The notes under the pieces were generated by a model. The model was not told the origin of the DNA and searched no databases. It saw only the letters and a program-made list of their open reading frames with translations. Positions 1 through 7,145 of a stretch of 64,000 bases of DNA are shown here, one piece after another. Source of the DNA: DATAYA01 sp963754235 (GTDB taxonomy: Bacteria > Pseudomonadota > Alphaproteobacteria > Acetobacterales > Acetobacteraceae). The position numbers and the translations under genes were made by a program. How positions within the stretch are numbered: position 1 is the first letter of the stretch; the number at the start of each line of letters is the position of its first letter. Location: NCBI GenBank assembly GCA_963754235.1, contig CAVWFK010000002.1, positions 62,001-126,000 on the forward strand, written 5' to 3'.

Positions 1-48
1 TTCTTGCTCCCGGGCGTCCCACATGCTCCGCGGCAAAGGAGCAGGGAA

Positions 49-294
49 ATGGCGCAGCGGTCTCGGCAAACTCCGCAACTTCCGGCGCGGGCCGGCAGGG
101 TCGGCCTTACGCTTCTCGCGCTGGTGAGCGCGGCCGGCCCGCTATCCGCCTGCACCGGCTGGAGTACGCCGAGCGTCGCGGCCAGCCTGGCCTGCTCGGG
201 CGGCATCCAGGGCAAGGAGGGGGGCGGCTCCGAATACCTTGACTGCCTGCGGGTATACGGGGCCCTAGAGGCCGCCCACAGGTCCTCCGGCTGA
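49..294 (+). CDS. Small putative lipoprotein
   Basis: An 81-residue protein. The start at 49 is chosen because AAAGGAG lies just upstream; an earlier in-frame ATG-like start lacks this site. A basic N-terminus is followed by a hydrophobic stretch and a lipobox (LSAC) near residue 34, so it is probably exported and lipidated at that Cys. The mature part is only about 48 residues with two more cysteines and no recognisable domain. It lies 65 bases upstream of another exported Cys-containing protein on the same strand. Function unknown. Confidence 0.55.
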   Translation: MAQRSRQTPQLPARAGRVGLTLLALVSAAGPLSACTGWSTPSVAASLACSGGIQGKEGGGSEYLDCLRVYGALEAAHRSSG

Positions 295-359
295 TTTTTG
301 CTGCTTGGTCGATTCGCGGTCGGCGGACTAGGCTCGCCCGGACGGACGGGGAGGGGCAC

Positions 360-866
360 ATGACGGCGATCCGGAATGGGATCAGGGCAGGGGGCGCGCT
401 GCTGCTGGCGATGCTTGCCGGCACGGCGTCGGCCCAGCAGCCGACTTCCGCGCAGGCGGCGGCGATCCGCTCGGCGTGCCGCGCCGACTACCAGTCGCAC
501 TGCGCGAGCGTGCCGACGGGCGGCTCGGCGGCGCTGCAATGCCTGATGCAGAACGCGCCCAGCCTCTCGCCCGGGTGTCAGCAAGCGCTGAACGCGATGC
601 AGGGCGGGACGAATGCGGTGCAGGGCGGGACGGGCGCGGTGCCGGCCCCGGCGCCACCGCCACTGCGGCAGCCCGCCGCTGGCCGGCCCGCGGCGCCGCC
701 CGCGGCCGAGATGCGGCAGGCGTGCGGGTTCGATTTCCGGCGCTACTGCCACGGTATCCCGCCCGGCGGCGGCCGCGCGCTCACCTGTCTGCAAGCGAAC
801 AGTGATCGCCTCTCGCAGGGTTGTCGCGGCGCGCTCGCCGCGATGCAGGCGCGCATGCACCGCTGA
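360..866 (+). CDS. Secreted protein with two cysteine-rich repeats
   Basis: A 168-residue protein with a clear signal peptide (hydrophobic core, ending near TASAQ at residue 25). The mature part holds two copies of a Cys-rich module, at about residues 35-78 and 116-162. Each has the pattern C-(R/G)-x-D-(Y/F)-x3-C...C-L...GC, as in the cysteine rich repeat family (PF00839-like). A Pro/Ala/Gly linker with a short repeated MQGGTNAVQGGT segment joins them. Periplasmic or secreted; the role of such proteins in alphaproteobacteria is not established. Confidence 0.75.
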   Translation: MTAIRNGIRAGGALLLAMLAGTASAQQPTSAQAAAIRSACRADYQSHCASVPTGGSAALQCLMQNAPSLSPGCQQALNAMQGGTNAVQGGTGAVPAPAPPPLRQPAAGRPAAPPAAEMRQACGFDFRRYCHGIPPGGGRALTCLQANSDRLSQGCRGALAAMQARMHR

Positions 867-872
867 TCGGGC

Positions 873-1814
873 TTAGCCGGCGGTAATCCGGTCGATCTCC
901 GTCAACTCCTCCGCCGACAGCGTCCAGCCGCCGGCGCGCACGTTCTGCTCGATCTGCGCGGGCTGCGTCGCACCCGCGATGACGCTCGCGACCGGCGCCT
1001 GCGCCAGCAACCAACTGAACGCGAGTTCCAGCAGGCTGTGTCCGCGCGCCGCACAGAACGCGTGCAGCTTCTCCACGATCGGCCAGTTGGTGTCGGTCAG
1101 ATAGCGCTCGGCAAGGCGTTGCGTCTTGGTCAGGCGCGCGCCCTCGGGCAGCGGCGCATGGCGGCGATACTTGCCGGTCAGCAGCCCGCTCGCGAGCGGG
1201 AAATAGGGCAGCAGCCCCATGCCGAAATGCCTGGCCGCCGGGATCAGCTCGCGCTCGATCCCGCGCACCAGCAGCGAATACTCGTCCTGACACGAGACGA
1301 ACGGTGCGAGTTGCGCCGCGTGCGCGGTCCAGCGCGCATCCGCGACCTGCCAGCCGGCGAAATTGGAGCAGCCGATATAGCGCACCTTGCCCTGGCGCAC
1401 GAGATCGTCGAGCGCGCGGAGCGTCTCCTCGATCGGGGTCCGGGGATCGGGTTGGTGGAACTGGTAGAGGTCGATCCAGTCGGTGCGCAGACGCCGCAGG
1501 CTATCCTCCACCGCGCGCATGATCCAGGCGCGAGAGCCGCCCTGCTTCTCGCCGGGCGGGTCCATCGGCATGCCGAACTTGGTGGCGAGGACGATCTCGT
1601 TGCGCATCTCGCCGAGCACCTGGCCCATGCAGGTCTCGGACCCGCCGCGCTCGCCATAGACGTCGGCGGTGTCGAACAGCGTGATGCCGCAATCGAACGC
1701 CTTGTGGATGACGGCGCGGGTTGCTGCGAGGTCGATGCGGCCGCCGAAATTGTTGCACCCGAGCCCGATCGCGGAGACGCGCAGGCCTGAGTTGCCGAGA
1801 TTGCGGATTTCCAT
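873..1814 (-). CDS. Aldo/keto reductase
   Basis: A 313-residue NAD(P)H-dependent oxidoreductase of the aldo/keto reductase TIM-barrel family. The catalytic tetrad is visible: Asp and Tyr in FDTADVYG (about residues 47-54), Lys in LATKFG (about 79) and His in YQFHQPD (about 118). The cofactor end AGATQPAQIEQN lies near residue 280. Length is typical. It resembles the YghZ/L-glyceraldehyde-3-phosphate reductase branch, but the substrate cannot be read from sequence. It is transcribed convergently with the Cys-rich repeat gene, with only 6 bases between them. Confidence 0.9.
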   Translation of the reverse strand: MEIRNLGNSGLRVSAIGLGCNNFGGRIDLAATRAVIHKAFDCGITLFDTADVYGERGGSETCMGQVLGEMRNEIVLATKFGMPMDPPGEKQGGSRAWIMRAVEDSLRRLRTDWIDLYQFHQPDPRTPIEETLRALDDLVRQGKVRYIGCSNFAGWQVADARWTAHAAQLAPFVSCQDEYSLLVRGIERELIPAARHFGMGLLPYFPLASGLLTGKYRRHAPLPEGARLTKTQRLAERYLTDTNWPIVEKLHAFCAARGHSLLELAFSWLLAQAPVASVIAGATQPAQIEQNVRAGGWTLSAEELTEIDRITAG

Positions 1815-1892
1815 CTGATATCCCGAGTGGCTTGGAGAGTGTCAGTGTCCCGCACGTCGCGGGCGGCGTAAAGCGGCCGAGACCGCCTGAGC

Positions 1893-2540
1893 CTACTGCG
1901 AAGCCCACACGATCCGGTGCATCCAAGCGATCTCGGCCAGATCGAGGCTGCGATCGGCGTGCACCGGGTTGAGGCTTTTGAGCTCGATCCGCCGCGCCGA
2001 GCGGCGGGCGAGCTGCTTGGCCATCACCTCGCCGCGCGCGGTGCGCACCACCACGCGGTCGCCGCGCCGGATCGGGGCGGTGGGCGAGACCACGATCATG
2101 TCGCCGTCGCGGAACACCGGCTCCATCGAATCGCCGGAGATTTCCAGCGCATAGGCGTGCGGGTCGCCGCCCACCTCGGGCAGGTTCACCTCGTCCCAGC
2201 CGCCGCCGACCGGATAGCCGGCATCGCCGAAATAGCCGTCGGTGCCGGCCTGCGCCAGGCCGATCAGCGGAATGCTCCGCCGCGCCGGAAACCGCCCCGT
2301 TGCGAGCGCGCGGGCGCCGCTCACCAGGGTCGTGAACGCCTCCAGGCTGGCGCCGGTCGCGTCCAGCACCTTGGCCAGACTCTCGGTGCTCGGCCAGCGG
2401 GCGCGGCCGTCCGGCATCTTGCGCTTCGACGGATTGAAGGTGGTCGGGTCCAGCCCGGCCTGCTTGGCGAGGCCCGAGGCCGACAGCCCGTTCTCGGCCG
2501 CCAGCGTGTCGATCGCCCGCCAGATGTCGTCATGCTTCAC
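1893..2540 (-). CDS. S24 family (LexA-like) transcriptional repressor
   Basis: A 215-residue regulator. An N-terminal helix-turn-helix (residues 1-75, GLSASGLAKQAGLDPTTFN) is joined to a LexA/CI-type S24 serine peptidase domain. Visible are an AQAG stretch that could be the self-cleavage site, the nucleophile Ser in SGDSMEP and the catalytic Lys in VMAKQL. The GTG at 2540 is chosen because homologous proteins begin (M/V)KHDDIWRAID; the frame remains open upstream to 2672, but that part is not protein-like. It is divergent from a gene with an SOS box. An AT-rich inverted repeat in its own promoter (2603-2636) suggests autoregulation. It may respond to DNA damage by self-cleavage (inference). 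Confidence 0.85.
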   Translation of the reverse strand: MKHDDIWRAIDTLAAENGLSASGLAKQAGLDPTTFNPSKRKMPDGRARWPSTESLAKVLDATGASLEAFTTLVSGARALATGRFPARRSIPLIGLAQAGTDGYFGDAGYPVGGGWDEVNLPEVGGDPHAYALEISGDSMEPVFRDGDMIVVSPTAPIRRGDRVVVRTARGEVMAKQLARRSARRIELKSLNPVHADRSLDLAEIAWMHRIVWASQ

Positions 2541-2602
2541 GTCCGGCCTCGCGTCGAGTCCGGACCCGGGATGGGAAGGAGACTCGCCTTCGCACTGTGC
2601 TA

Positions 2603-2636
2603 GGAAAAAATCCCCCTTGCAATAGGATTTTTCGCC
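2603..2636. promoter_or_regulatory. Candidate operator of the S24 repressor
   Basis: Two arms, GGAAAAAATCCC (2603-2614) and GGATTTTTCGCC (2625-2636), form an imperfect inverted repeat. It lies about 63-96 bases upstream of the S24 repressor start and overlaps a TTGCAA-type -35 on the minus strand. Near-identical arms recur at 3182-3193 and 6043-6087. Binding by this repressor is inferred from position only. Confidence 0.45.
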
Positions 2637-2666
2637 TTGCCCACACGGCCTCAACCGTGCTGTGAT

Positions 2667-2681
2667 GTTCATGTTTGGTTC
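2667..2681 (+). promoter_or_regulatory. LexA (SOS) box GTTC-N7-GTTC
   Basis: GTTCATGTTTGGTTC is an exact match to the alphaproteobacterial LexA box GTTC-N7-GTTC. It lies 38 bases upstream of the ATG at 2720. It suggests that the 130-residue protein is induced by DNA damage. The match is seen directly; regulation is inferred. Confidence 0.6.
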
Positions 2682-2719
2682 ATCAACCTGCAGCTTCCAG
2701 AGCCGAAGGAGTTTGCCCG

Positions 2720-3112
2720 ATGGCCGCAGCCGTGCTCCGCTCCCACCTGCCCCTGCCTGCCGCTCCGCACCCCGCCACGACCCAGGCGCGCCTCGGCCGC
2801 GCCTTCCGCAGCGCCGAGGAGGCGTGGTTCTGGACCATGGCCGCCCTGAAGGCCCGGCACGAGGGCGCCCGTTTCGAGCGCAGCGGCCGCGAATCCCGGC
2901 CCTGCGAGCCGGACGACGTGGTGAAGTGCCTCGACCAGCTCTATCGCCGCCGGCGCATCGACCTCACCCACGCCCGCATCCTGCGCATCTGGGGCGAGCG
3001 CGGCACCGCGCCCAGCCCGGCCTATGCCGCCGAGCGTGCCGATGCGCGGCTGTGGCGGGAGGCGCTGGACCGGCTGGAGTGGCCGCTGCGCGTGAAGGGT
3101 ATCGTTCAGTGA
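2720..3112 (+). CDS. Conserved hypothetical protein behind an SOS box
   Basis: A 130-residue basic, Arg-rich soluble protein without signal peptide or membrane segment. The start at 2720 follows AAGGAG at 2705-2710; an upstream in-frame ATG at 2675 lacks a good site. The most regular part is residues 28-130, with AEEAWFWTMAALKAR, CEPDDVVKCLDQLYRRRR and LWREALDRLEWPLR. It looks like a protein family seen in Acetobacteraceae, but I can name no function. Context (LexA box upstream, divergent S24 repressor) points to a DNA-damage or phage-related role. Confidence 0.7.
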   Translation: MAAAVLRSHLPLPAAPHPATTQARLGRAFRSAEEAWFWTMAALKARHEGARFERSGRESRPCEPDDVVKCLDQLYRRRRIDLTHARILRIWGERGTAPSPAYAAERADARLWREALDRLEWPLRVKGIVQ

Positions 3113-3145
3113 CGCTGCGCGTCACCGGGCATCGTTCAGTGACGC
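3087..3145 (+). repeat. Imperfect 30-bp tandem duplication over a stop codon
   Basis: Two tandem units, 3087-3115 and 3116-3145, share TGCGCGT at the left and ATCGTTCAGTGACGC at the right (15 identical bases at 3101-3115 and 3131-3145). The first unit covers the stop codon of the preceding gene. Confidence 0.7.
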
Positions 3146-3181
3146 GGCCCGGCCCGACTGGTCGTTAAATCGACGATAATA

Positions 3182-3193
3182 GGAAAAAATACC
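3182..3193. promoter_or_regulatory. Operator-like motif at left edge of island
   Basis: GGAAAAAATACC is identical to 6076-6087 (with the next base T it is a 13-base direct repeat) and close to the arms at 2603-2636. It is either another site of the S24 repressor or the left copy of a direct repeat flanking the island. Confidence 0.35.
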
Positions 3194-3314
3194 TAATTAT
3201 TACGTTGACAAAGAGGACGGGGCCCTGGCGCCGCCGCGAAGATAGCGTTCAAGGCATGCCGGGACCGCCGCTAGATCGAATTGAGCGCAATCGACATCGA
3301 CCTGACTGATCCCT

Positions 3315-4240
3315 ATGTTTCACGACGAAGCCAAGGCCCGCGAGTGGTTAAAGGCTTCGCGCTGGGCCGAACGGCCCCGCCTGCCCGCACTGCGGCTCCG
3401 TCAACGTGCGGCATGGGCTAGAGGGCCAGGCGCACCGTACCGGCCTGTTTCACTGCCCGGACTGCCGCGGCCAGTTCACGGTGCTGACCGGCTCCGTCAT
3501 GGAGCGAAGCCATATCCCGCTGCCCAAGTGGGTTCTTGCGATCCGGCTGATGACGGCCAGCAAGAAGGGCGTCTCGGCACACCAGCTCCATCGCACGCTG
3601 GACATTACCTACAAGTCGGCCTGGTTTATGGCGCACCGTATCCGCGAAGCCATGAGCGATCCGAACCCTGCGCCCCTCGGCGGCCCCGGCAAGATCGTGG
3701 AAGCCGACGAAGCCTATCACGGCAAGCGCGAGATACCCCTGCCCAGCCCGAACCGCTATGGCCGCCCCTACATCAAAAAGGGGAAGGCTGCCGAAAAGCG
3801 CCCGATCGTTGGACTGGTCGAGCGCGGCGGGGAAGCTCGCGCCTACCACGTACCCCGCGTCACGGCGAAGAACGTTCGCGAGGTTCTGGTCACGCACGCC
3901 GATCGTAGGAGCCGCCTGCACACCGACGAAAGTAACCTGTATCCGAGTGTTGGCACCGAGTTTGCCCAGCACGAAACGGTCAATCACGGCGCCAAGGAAT
4001 ACGCCCGTGGCGACGTGACCACCAACTCGGTTGAAGGCTTCTTCGGCATTTTCAAGCGCGGCATCGACGGGCGTCTACCAACACTGCGGCGAACAGCACT
4101 TGCAGCGTTATCTGGACGAATTCAGCTTCCGTTACAGCAACCGCGCCAAGCTTGGCATTAATGACGACGAACGCGCCGTCATCGCGACAAAGGGCATGGA
4201 CGGCAAGCGCCTGACCTATCGGCGGATTAACGCGGCCTAA
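3315..4240 (+). pseudogene. IS1595-family (ISXO2-like) transposase, two frameshifts
   Basis: The three pieces together give a typical IS1595 transposase: N-terminal zinc ribbon (CPHC ... CPDC), then a DDE-type core with VEADEAYHGK, LHTDESNLY and EGFFGIFKRG, ending QRYLDEFSFRYSNR. The first shift lies near 3365 (TGGGCC where TGGCC restores the zinc ribbon frame). The second is near 4072 (GACGGGCGTC where GACGGGGTC-like reading restores GIDGVYQHCG). Both fit one extra base. No convincing terminal inverted repeats were found. It is not expected to be active. Confidence 0.85.
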
Positions 4241-4420
4241 GACGCCAAGGCAGCTTGCCCGTGCATTTCTACGCTGGCGCCACAGCGTAGGGCAGCTATG
4301 ACCTGAGCGCGTAGCTGCTGCGGTCGTTATGCGCTTTCTCTGGTGGTCCTAAGAGCTAAGTTAGGGTATCTACGTTGTGTCTACCAACCCCGTAGAGTTG
4401 GCAGAATAAGGAGTTGACCA

Positions 4421-4661
4421 ATGCAAATGGCAGTCGCGAAGTGGGGGAACAGTCTAGCAATTCGGCTGCCCCGCCACGTAGTCGCCGACGCAAGATCTAA
4501 CGGAAGGAACGCCAGTCGAGCTAGCAGTCCATAAAGGCTCTTTAGTCGTAACTCCAGTGCGAAAGAAGTACAAGCTTGCTGATCTCTTAGCCCAAATGCC
4601 TGAGCAATCTCAGTGTGAGGAGACACAATGGGGAAGGCCGATCGGTCGCGAGGTTTGGTAG
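4421..4661 (+). pseudogene. mazE: MazE-like antitoxin, frameshifted
   Basis: A good AAGGAG (4408-4413) precedes ATG 4421. The first frame reads MQMAVAKWGNSLAIRLPRHV, the AbrB/MazE DNA-binding signature. It then needs a shift near 4491-4493 (GCAAGAT, one A too many) to continue as DLTEGTPVELAVHKGSLVVT and the acidic toxin-binding tail, ending at TAG 4659. As written, the antitoxin stops after about 40 residues, at TAA. The toxin start lies inside its 3' end, as is usual in mazEF operons. Frame restoration is clear; whether the shift is biological is unknown. Confidence 0.8.
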
Positions 4662-5008
4662 AGCGTTCCGCATATCAACCTGATAAAGGACATCTAGTCT
4701 ATCTCGATTTCACGCCGCACGCAGGGACCGAACAGGGCGGGCGCAGGCCCGCCCTCGTTTTGTCGCCAAAGGAGTTCAACATCGCTACTGGCCTGATGTT
4801 TGCTTGTCCAATTACGAACCAAATGAAGGGAAGCCCGTGGGAAGTGCCGCTGCCACCTGGCGCGAGAGTCACCGGCGCTATTCTGTCGGATGAGCTAAAA
4901 AGCGTTGACTGGATCGCCAGAAATGTGGACTTCCATGCTGAGATAACTACGGAAGTCATGTGTGAGGTCCTCGGGCGCATAGAAGCAATCCTGTCCATCG
5001 AGTGCTAA
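4628..5008 (+). CDS. mazF: MazF/PemK-family mRNA endoribonuclease toxin
   Basis: A 126-residue toxin of the MazF/PemK family, predicted to cleave mRNA at short sequences. Family features: YLDFTPHAGTEQGGRRPALVLS (residues about 24-45; loop and conserved RPALVLS strand), CPITNQ, and GAILSDELKSVDW near residue 85. The intact reading frame has normal length. The start may instead be TTG 4655, because ATG 4628 overlaps mazE by 34 bases and residues 1-10 are not family-like. Its antitoxin gene is frameshifted, which should be harmful unless the shift is an artefact, is bypassed, or another antitoxin acts. Confidence 0.85.
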   Translation: MGKADRSRGLVERSAYQPDKGHLVYLDFTPHAGTEQGGRRPALVLSPKEFNIATGLMFACPITNQMKGSPWEVPLPPGARVTGAILSDELKSVDWIARNVDFHAEITTEVMCEVLGRIEAILSIEC

Positions 5009-5031
5009 GGTTAACCCTCGATAAGAAGCCG

Positions 5032-5208
5032 CTACCGTCTATCGGAAGTCGGCGCTTGGATGCGGGTGCCTTTCGCTGGCTCCCGTACCGCCTTTCTAAC
5101 CGAGGCACTATGGTGTGCTTTTTTGGGCTTCGGCGGCGTATTCAGCATTCGCCGCGCGACCGCTTGCGCCCGCCGCTCGGCTTCCTCTTTGGTTGGTTCC
5201 TGTTCCAT
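5032..5208 (-). CDS. Small basic protein, convergent to mazF
   Basis: A 58-residue reading frame. It starts MEQEPTKEEAERR, continues with a MLNTPPKPKK segment and ends with a basic tail. The acidic/Ala helix followed by (M/L)LNTPPKPK resembles short orphan proteins often seen beside toxin-antitoxin genes in alphaproteobacteria. No strong ribosome site is visible. It lies 23 bases beyond the mazF stop, on the opposite strand. Function unknown. Confidence 0.45.
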   Translation of the reverse strand: MEQEPTKEEAERRAQAVARRMLNTPPKPKKAHHSASVRKAVREPAKGTRIQAPTSDRR

Positions 5209-5281
5209 GGTGCGAAGCTAGCACAGTTCATGGAAGGGCGAGAATTCAGAGACCAATATCCCGAGGCAGCACGGAGGAATC

Positions 5282-5902
5282 ATGTCAACCAATCTCGACC
5301 TCACATCTGACTACTGAAATCAAGATTTCTGGAAAATCGCTCCACGTGATCCTACCGGGGACTTAGCCGCAGAACCTCTGTTCCTGGCTATAGGAAAGGC
5401 GACATCATCCTGGGAATTCCTTGAAACTATGCTGTCTAGAATATTCGAAATACTCGTCGAAAGCAAGTCGCAGGCAGCCTTCAGGGCTTTTGGTTCCCAA
5501 TTAAGCGCCGGTGGTCGGCGGAGCATGCTTGAGTATGCTGGGGAAGTATTTTTTGGAAGAAAGCACTTATCCGGCTATAGCGTTGCTCATTACGCCACCG
5601 ACTTAGACAACCTCTTGGATTCTCATGCCAAAGCGGCATCCGTTAGAAATAACATCGCGCATGGACTAGTGGTCAAAATAGATAGGGATGAAGGCGACTG
5701 GTGGTTCTTAGTCCCTCCACTATATAACTCCGCTAGGCGACATGCGGATTCACCAGTAATCAATCTCTCACAAGAAGACCTTCAGCTTGCCGGATCAAAG
5801 TACGTCTACACTAGCCGTAACATCATAGAGTTTGAAAAAAGGTTTCAAACTATGTCTTTTGCTTCTTGGAAATTTCTACATTGGCTTGAAGGTATTCCAT
5901 GA
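5282..5902 (+). pseudogene. Hypothetical protein with premature TGA at codon 12
   Basis: A strong GGAGGAA (5273-5279) precedes ATG 5282. The frame reads MSTNLDLTSDY, then TGA (5315-5317), then continues protein-like (NQDFWKIAPRDPTGDLA...) to 5902, about 206 residues in all. A TGG-to-TGA change would explain it. Internal ATG 5429 would give 157 residues but has no ribosome site. The region contains AASVRNNIAHGLVV, an RNNIAHG pattern seen in HEPN-like and DUF4145-type proteins. It is less GC-rich than the surrounding core genes, consistent with acquisition. Function unknown. Confidence 0.6.
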
Positions 5903-6041
5903 TCGATGCAGCAGTTCTCATCGCTGCAAGCGGAGTTATATCTGCGCTCAGCTCAATCTCGTCTGCTATATAGCTACGCAGCCTCTCAGTAAGAGCTGAA
6001 GGAGGAGCCTCACTTGCCGGCCTGTCACGCGTTTGCATCAT
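5850..6041 (-). CDS. Small hypothetical protein
   Basis: A 63-residue soluble protein with a short helical core (LTERLRSYIADEIELSADI). Its 3' end overlaps the end of the 5282-5902 gene by 53 bases in convergent orientation. Its upstream region carries the AT-rich operator-like motif at 6043-6054. No family recognised; it may not be expressed. Confidence 0.35.
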   Translation of the reverse strand: MMQTRDRPASEAPPSALTERLRSYIADEIELSADITPLAAMRTAASIMEYLQANVEISKKQKT

Positions 6042-6042
6042 A

Positions 6043-6093
6043 GGAATTTTTTCCGCTTTGTCAAAGGGACAATTGGGAAAAAATACCTTGACG
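6043..6093. promoter_or_regulatory. Paired operator-like motif and promoter at right edge of island
   Basis: Two inverted arms, GGAATTTTTTCC (6043-6054) and GGAAAAAATACC (6076-6087), are followed at once by TTGACG (6088-6093), a plausible -35 for the gene at 6241 (CTAACA 17 bases later). It matches the S24-repressor promoter motif, so a shared regulator is suspected. Confidence 0.4.
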
Positions 6094-6169
6094 ATTGATC
6101 CGCCCAGTCGCTAACACCATCCCGTCGCCGGGCGATCCGTGCCCGGCGAGCGTCCTCCCCAACCTGGCA

Positions 6170-6225
6170 GGGCCGCTTTCCGCCCCCGGCGCCGTCGCGC
6201 CGGGCACCGGAAGCGGCCCTTTTTT
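6170..6225 (+). terminator. Hairpin plus T-run just before the 6241 gene
   Basis: GGGCCGCTTTCCG (6170-6182) pairs with CGGAAGCGGCCC (6208-6219) with one bulged base, and six T follow. The shape is a rho-independent terminator. It ends only 15 bases before a start codon, so it could act as an attenuator of that gene or terminate upstream transcripts. Confidence 0.65.
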
Positions 6226-6240
6226 GTGGGACATACCGCC

Positions 6241-6474
6241 ATGTCGCTCGCAGTCCGCAACCTCTCCGTGCTCGCCTACGCCAACGGCTTCACCCTCTGG
6301 CACTACAAGGCGCCGGGCATCGCGCTCGCCGAGGTGACGGCGTGCGGCTACTTCAACGACACCGCCGATCTGCTCGCGGCGGGCGACATGCTGATGATCT
6401 CGGCGGCCGATGGCGGGCGGGTGGTGTGCGTGCTGTCCGACGACACCGCGGTCACACTGGGGCCGGTCGCCTGA
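6241..6474 (+). CDS. Small phage-like hypothetical protein
   Basis: A 77-residue protein: NLSVLAYANGFTLWHYK, then GYFNDTADLLAAGDMLMIS and a beta-rich end. The pattern of aromatic N-terminus plus AAGDM(L/I)x(I/V)SAADGG resembles small proteins in alphaproteobacterial prophage structural modules; this is a family impression only. ATG 6241 is chosen because the protein-like part starts there; the frame is open upstream through the terminator-like hairpin. Confidence 0.6.
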   Translation: MSLAVRNLSVLAYANGFTLWHYKAPGIALAEVTACGYFNDTADLLAAGDMLMISAADGGRVVCVLSDDTAVTLGPVA

Positions 6475-6718
6475 GCTTGAGCACCTCGCTTGCGTGCCGA
6501 TCGCGGCCGGCTTCGGTCACGGCAAACCGATCGCCCGGGACCGCCCGCGCCAGCCCCATCGCGGTCAGCCGCTGCAGGCACGGCCCGTCCTTCAAACCGC
6601 CGGGCCGGCCCAGCTCGGCGCTCAGCACCAGCCGGTGCAGCGCCGAGCGGCAGCAGGTCTCCAGATAGGGCTCATCGTACACGCCCCAGCCACTACGCCG
6701 CGCCGCCGGCCCCGGCAA
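6452..6718 (-). CDS. Hypothetical protein, possible winged helix
   Basis: An 88-residue soluble protein. Residues 17-75 (YLETCCRSALHRLVLSAEL ... LQRLTAMGLARAV ... FAVTEAGRDRHASEVLK) have the helix-helix-wing look of a small winged-helix domain. GTG 6682 could be the true start (VYDEPYLE). It overlaps the convergent 6241 gene by 23 bases. No specific family recognised. Confidence 0.5.
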   Translation of the reverse strand: MPGPAARRSGWGVYDEPYLETCCRSALHRLVLSAELGRPGGLKDGPCLQRLTAMGLARAVPGDRFAVTEAGRDRHASEVLKLRRPAPV

Positions 6719-6742
6719 TGCTGCCCGGCTGCGGGTGGTGTT

Positions 6743-6814
6743 CGTGGCGAGGAATCGCTTGCCGAGATTGGCCGGAGCTACAACGTTGCCGCAGCGGCGA
6801 TTTCGAGGCTGAGG
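6743..6814 (+). pseudogene. C-terminal remnant of a serine recombinase
   Basis: About 24 codons read RGEESLAEIGRSYNVAAAAI and SRLRR, the C-terminal helix-turn-helix of Tn3/Hin-type resolvases. No catalytic domain is present upstream. It marks an old mobile-element boundary. Confidence 0.5.
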
Positions 6815-6846
6815 CGTGATGGCTTAATGGCGGGAGGGACTGAGTG

Positions 6847-7080
6847 ATGCACGATGATGATGAAGATGGGCGGCTCGCGCGGCAATACGCAGCCGAGGCG
6901 CTGAGGGTGCTCGCTGAGATTGCTGAGACACCCGACACCGAACCCGCGACAAGAGAAACAGCACGCGCGGAATTGGAGCGGTGGCTCTTGCGGCTTAAAG
7001 AGATTGAGGATGATCGCAACACTTCGCCTGAGCTTAGGCGCGATGTGGAAAATACGAAGCGAAAGTTCCTCAGCTCCTAG
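6847..7080 (+). CDS. Small hypothetical protein
   Basis: A 77-residue charged, helical protein without cysteine or membrane segment, starting at ATG 6847 behind GGGAGGG (a GTG at 6844 is also possible). Middle part ARQYAAEALRVLAEIAETPD followed by an ELERWLLRLKEIEDD helix. It lies directly downstream of the recombinase remnant. No family recognised. Confidence 0.55.
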   Translation: MHDDDEDGRLARQYAAEALRVLAEIAETPDTEPATRETARAELERWLLRLKEIEDDRNTSPELRRDVENTKRKFLSS

Positions 7081-7145
7081 CACCTGTCGTCAATTGAGCC
7101 GTTGACCAGGGCAATCGTTTGGACAATTGGAACGAGGCCAACTGC

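Noticed and set aside
1893..2540. S24 protein as LexA itself
   Set aside because: The N-terminal HTH is not the LexA type; it resembles phage-type or S24 family repressors. The GTTC-N7-GTTC box is attributed to a LexA encoded elsewhere.
5002..5366. Plus-strand open frames after mazF
   Set aside because: No ribosome site or protein-like pattern; the minus strand carries a better small gene.
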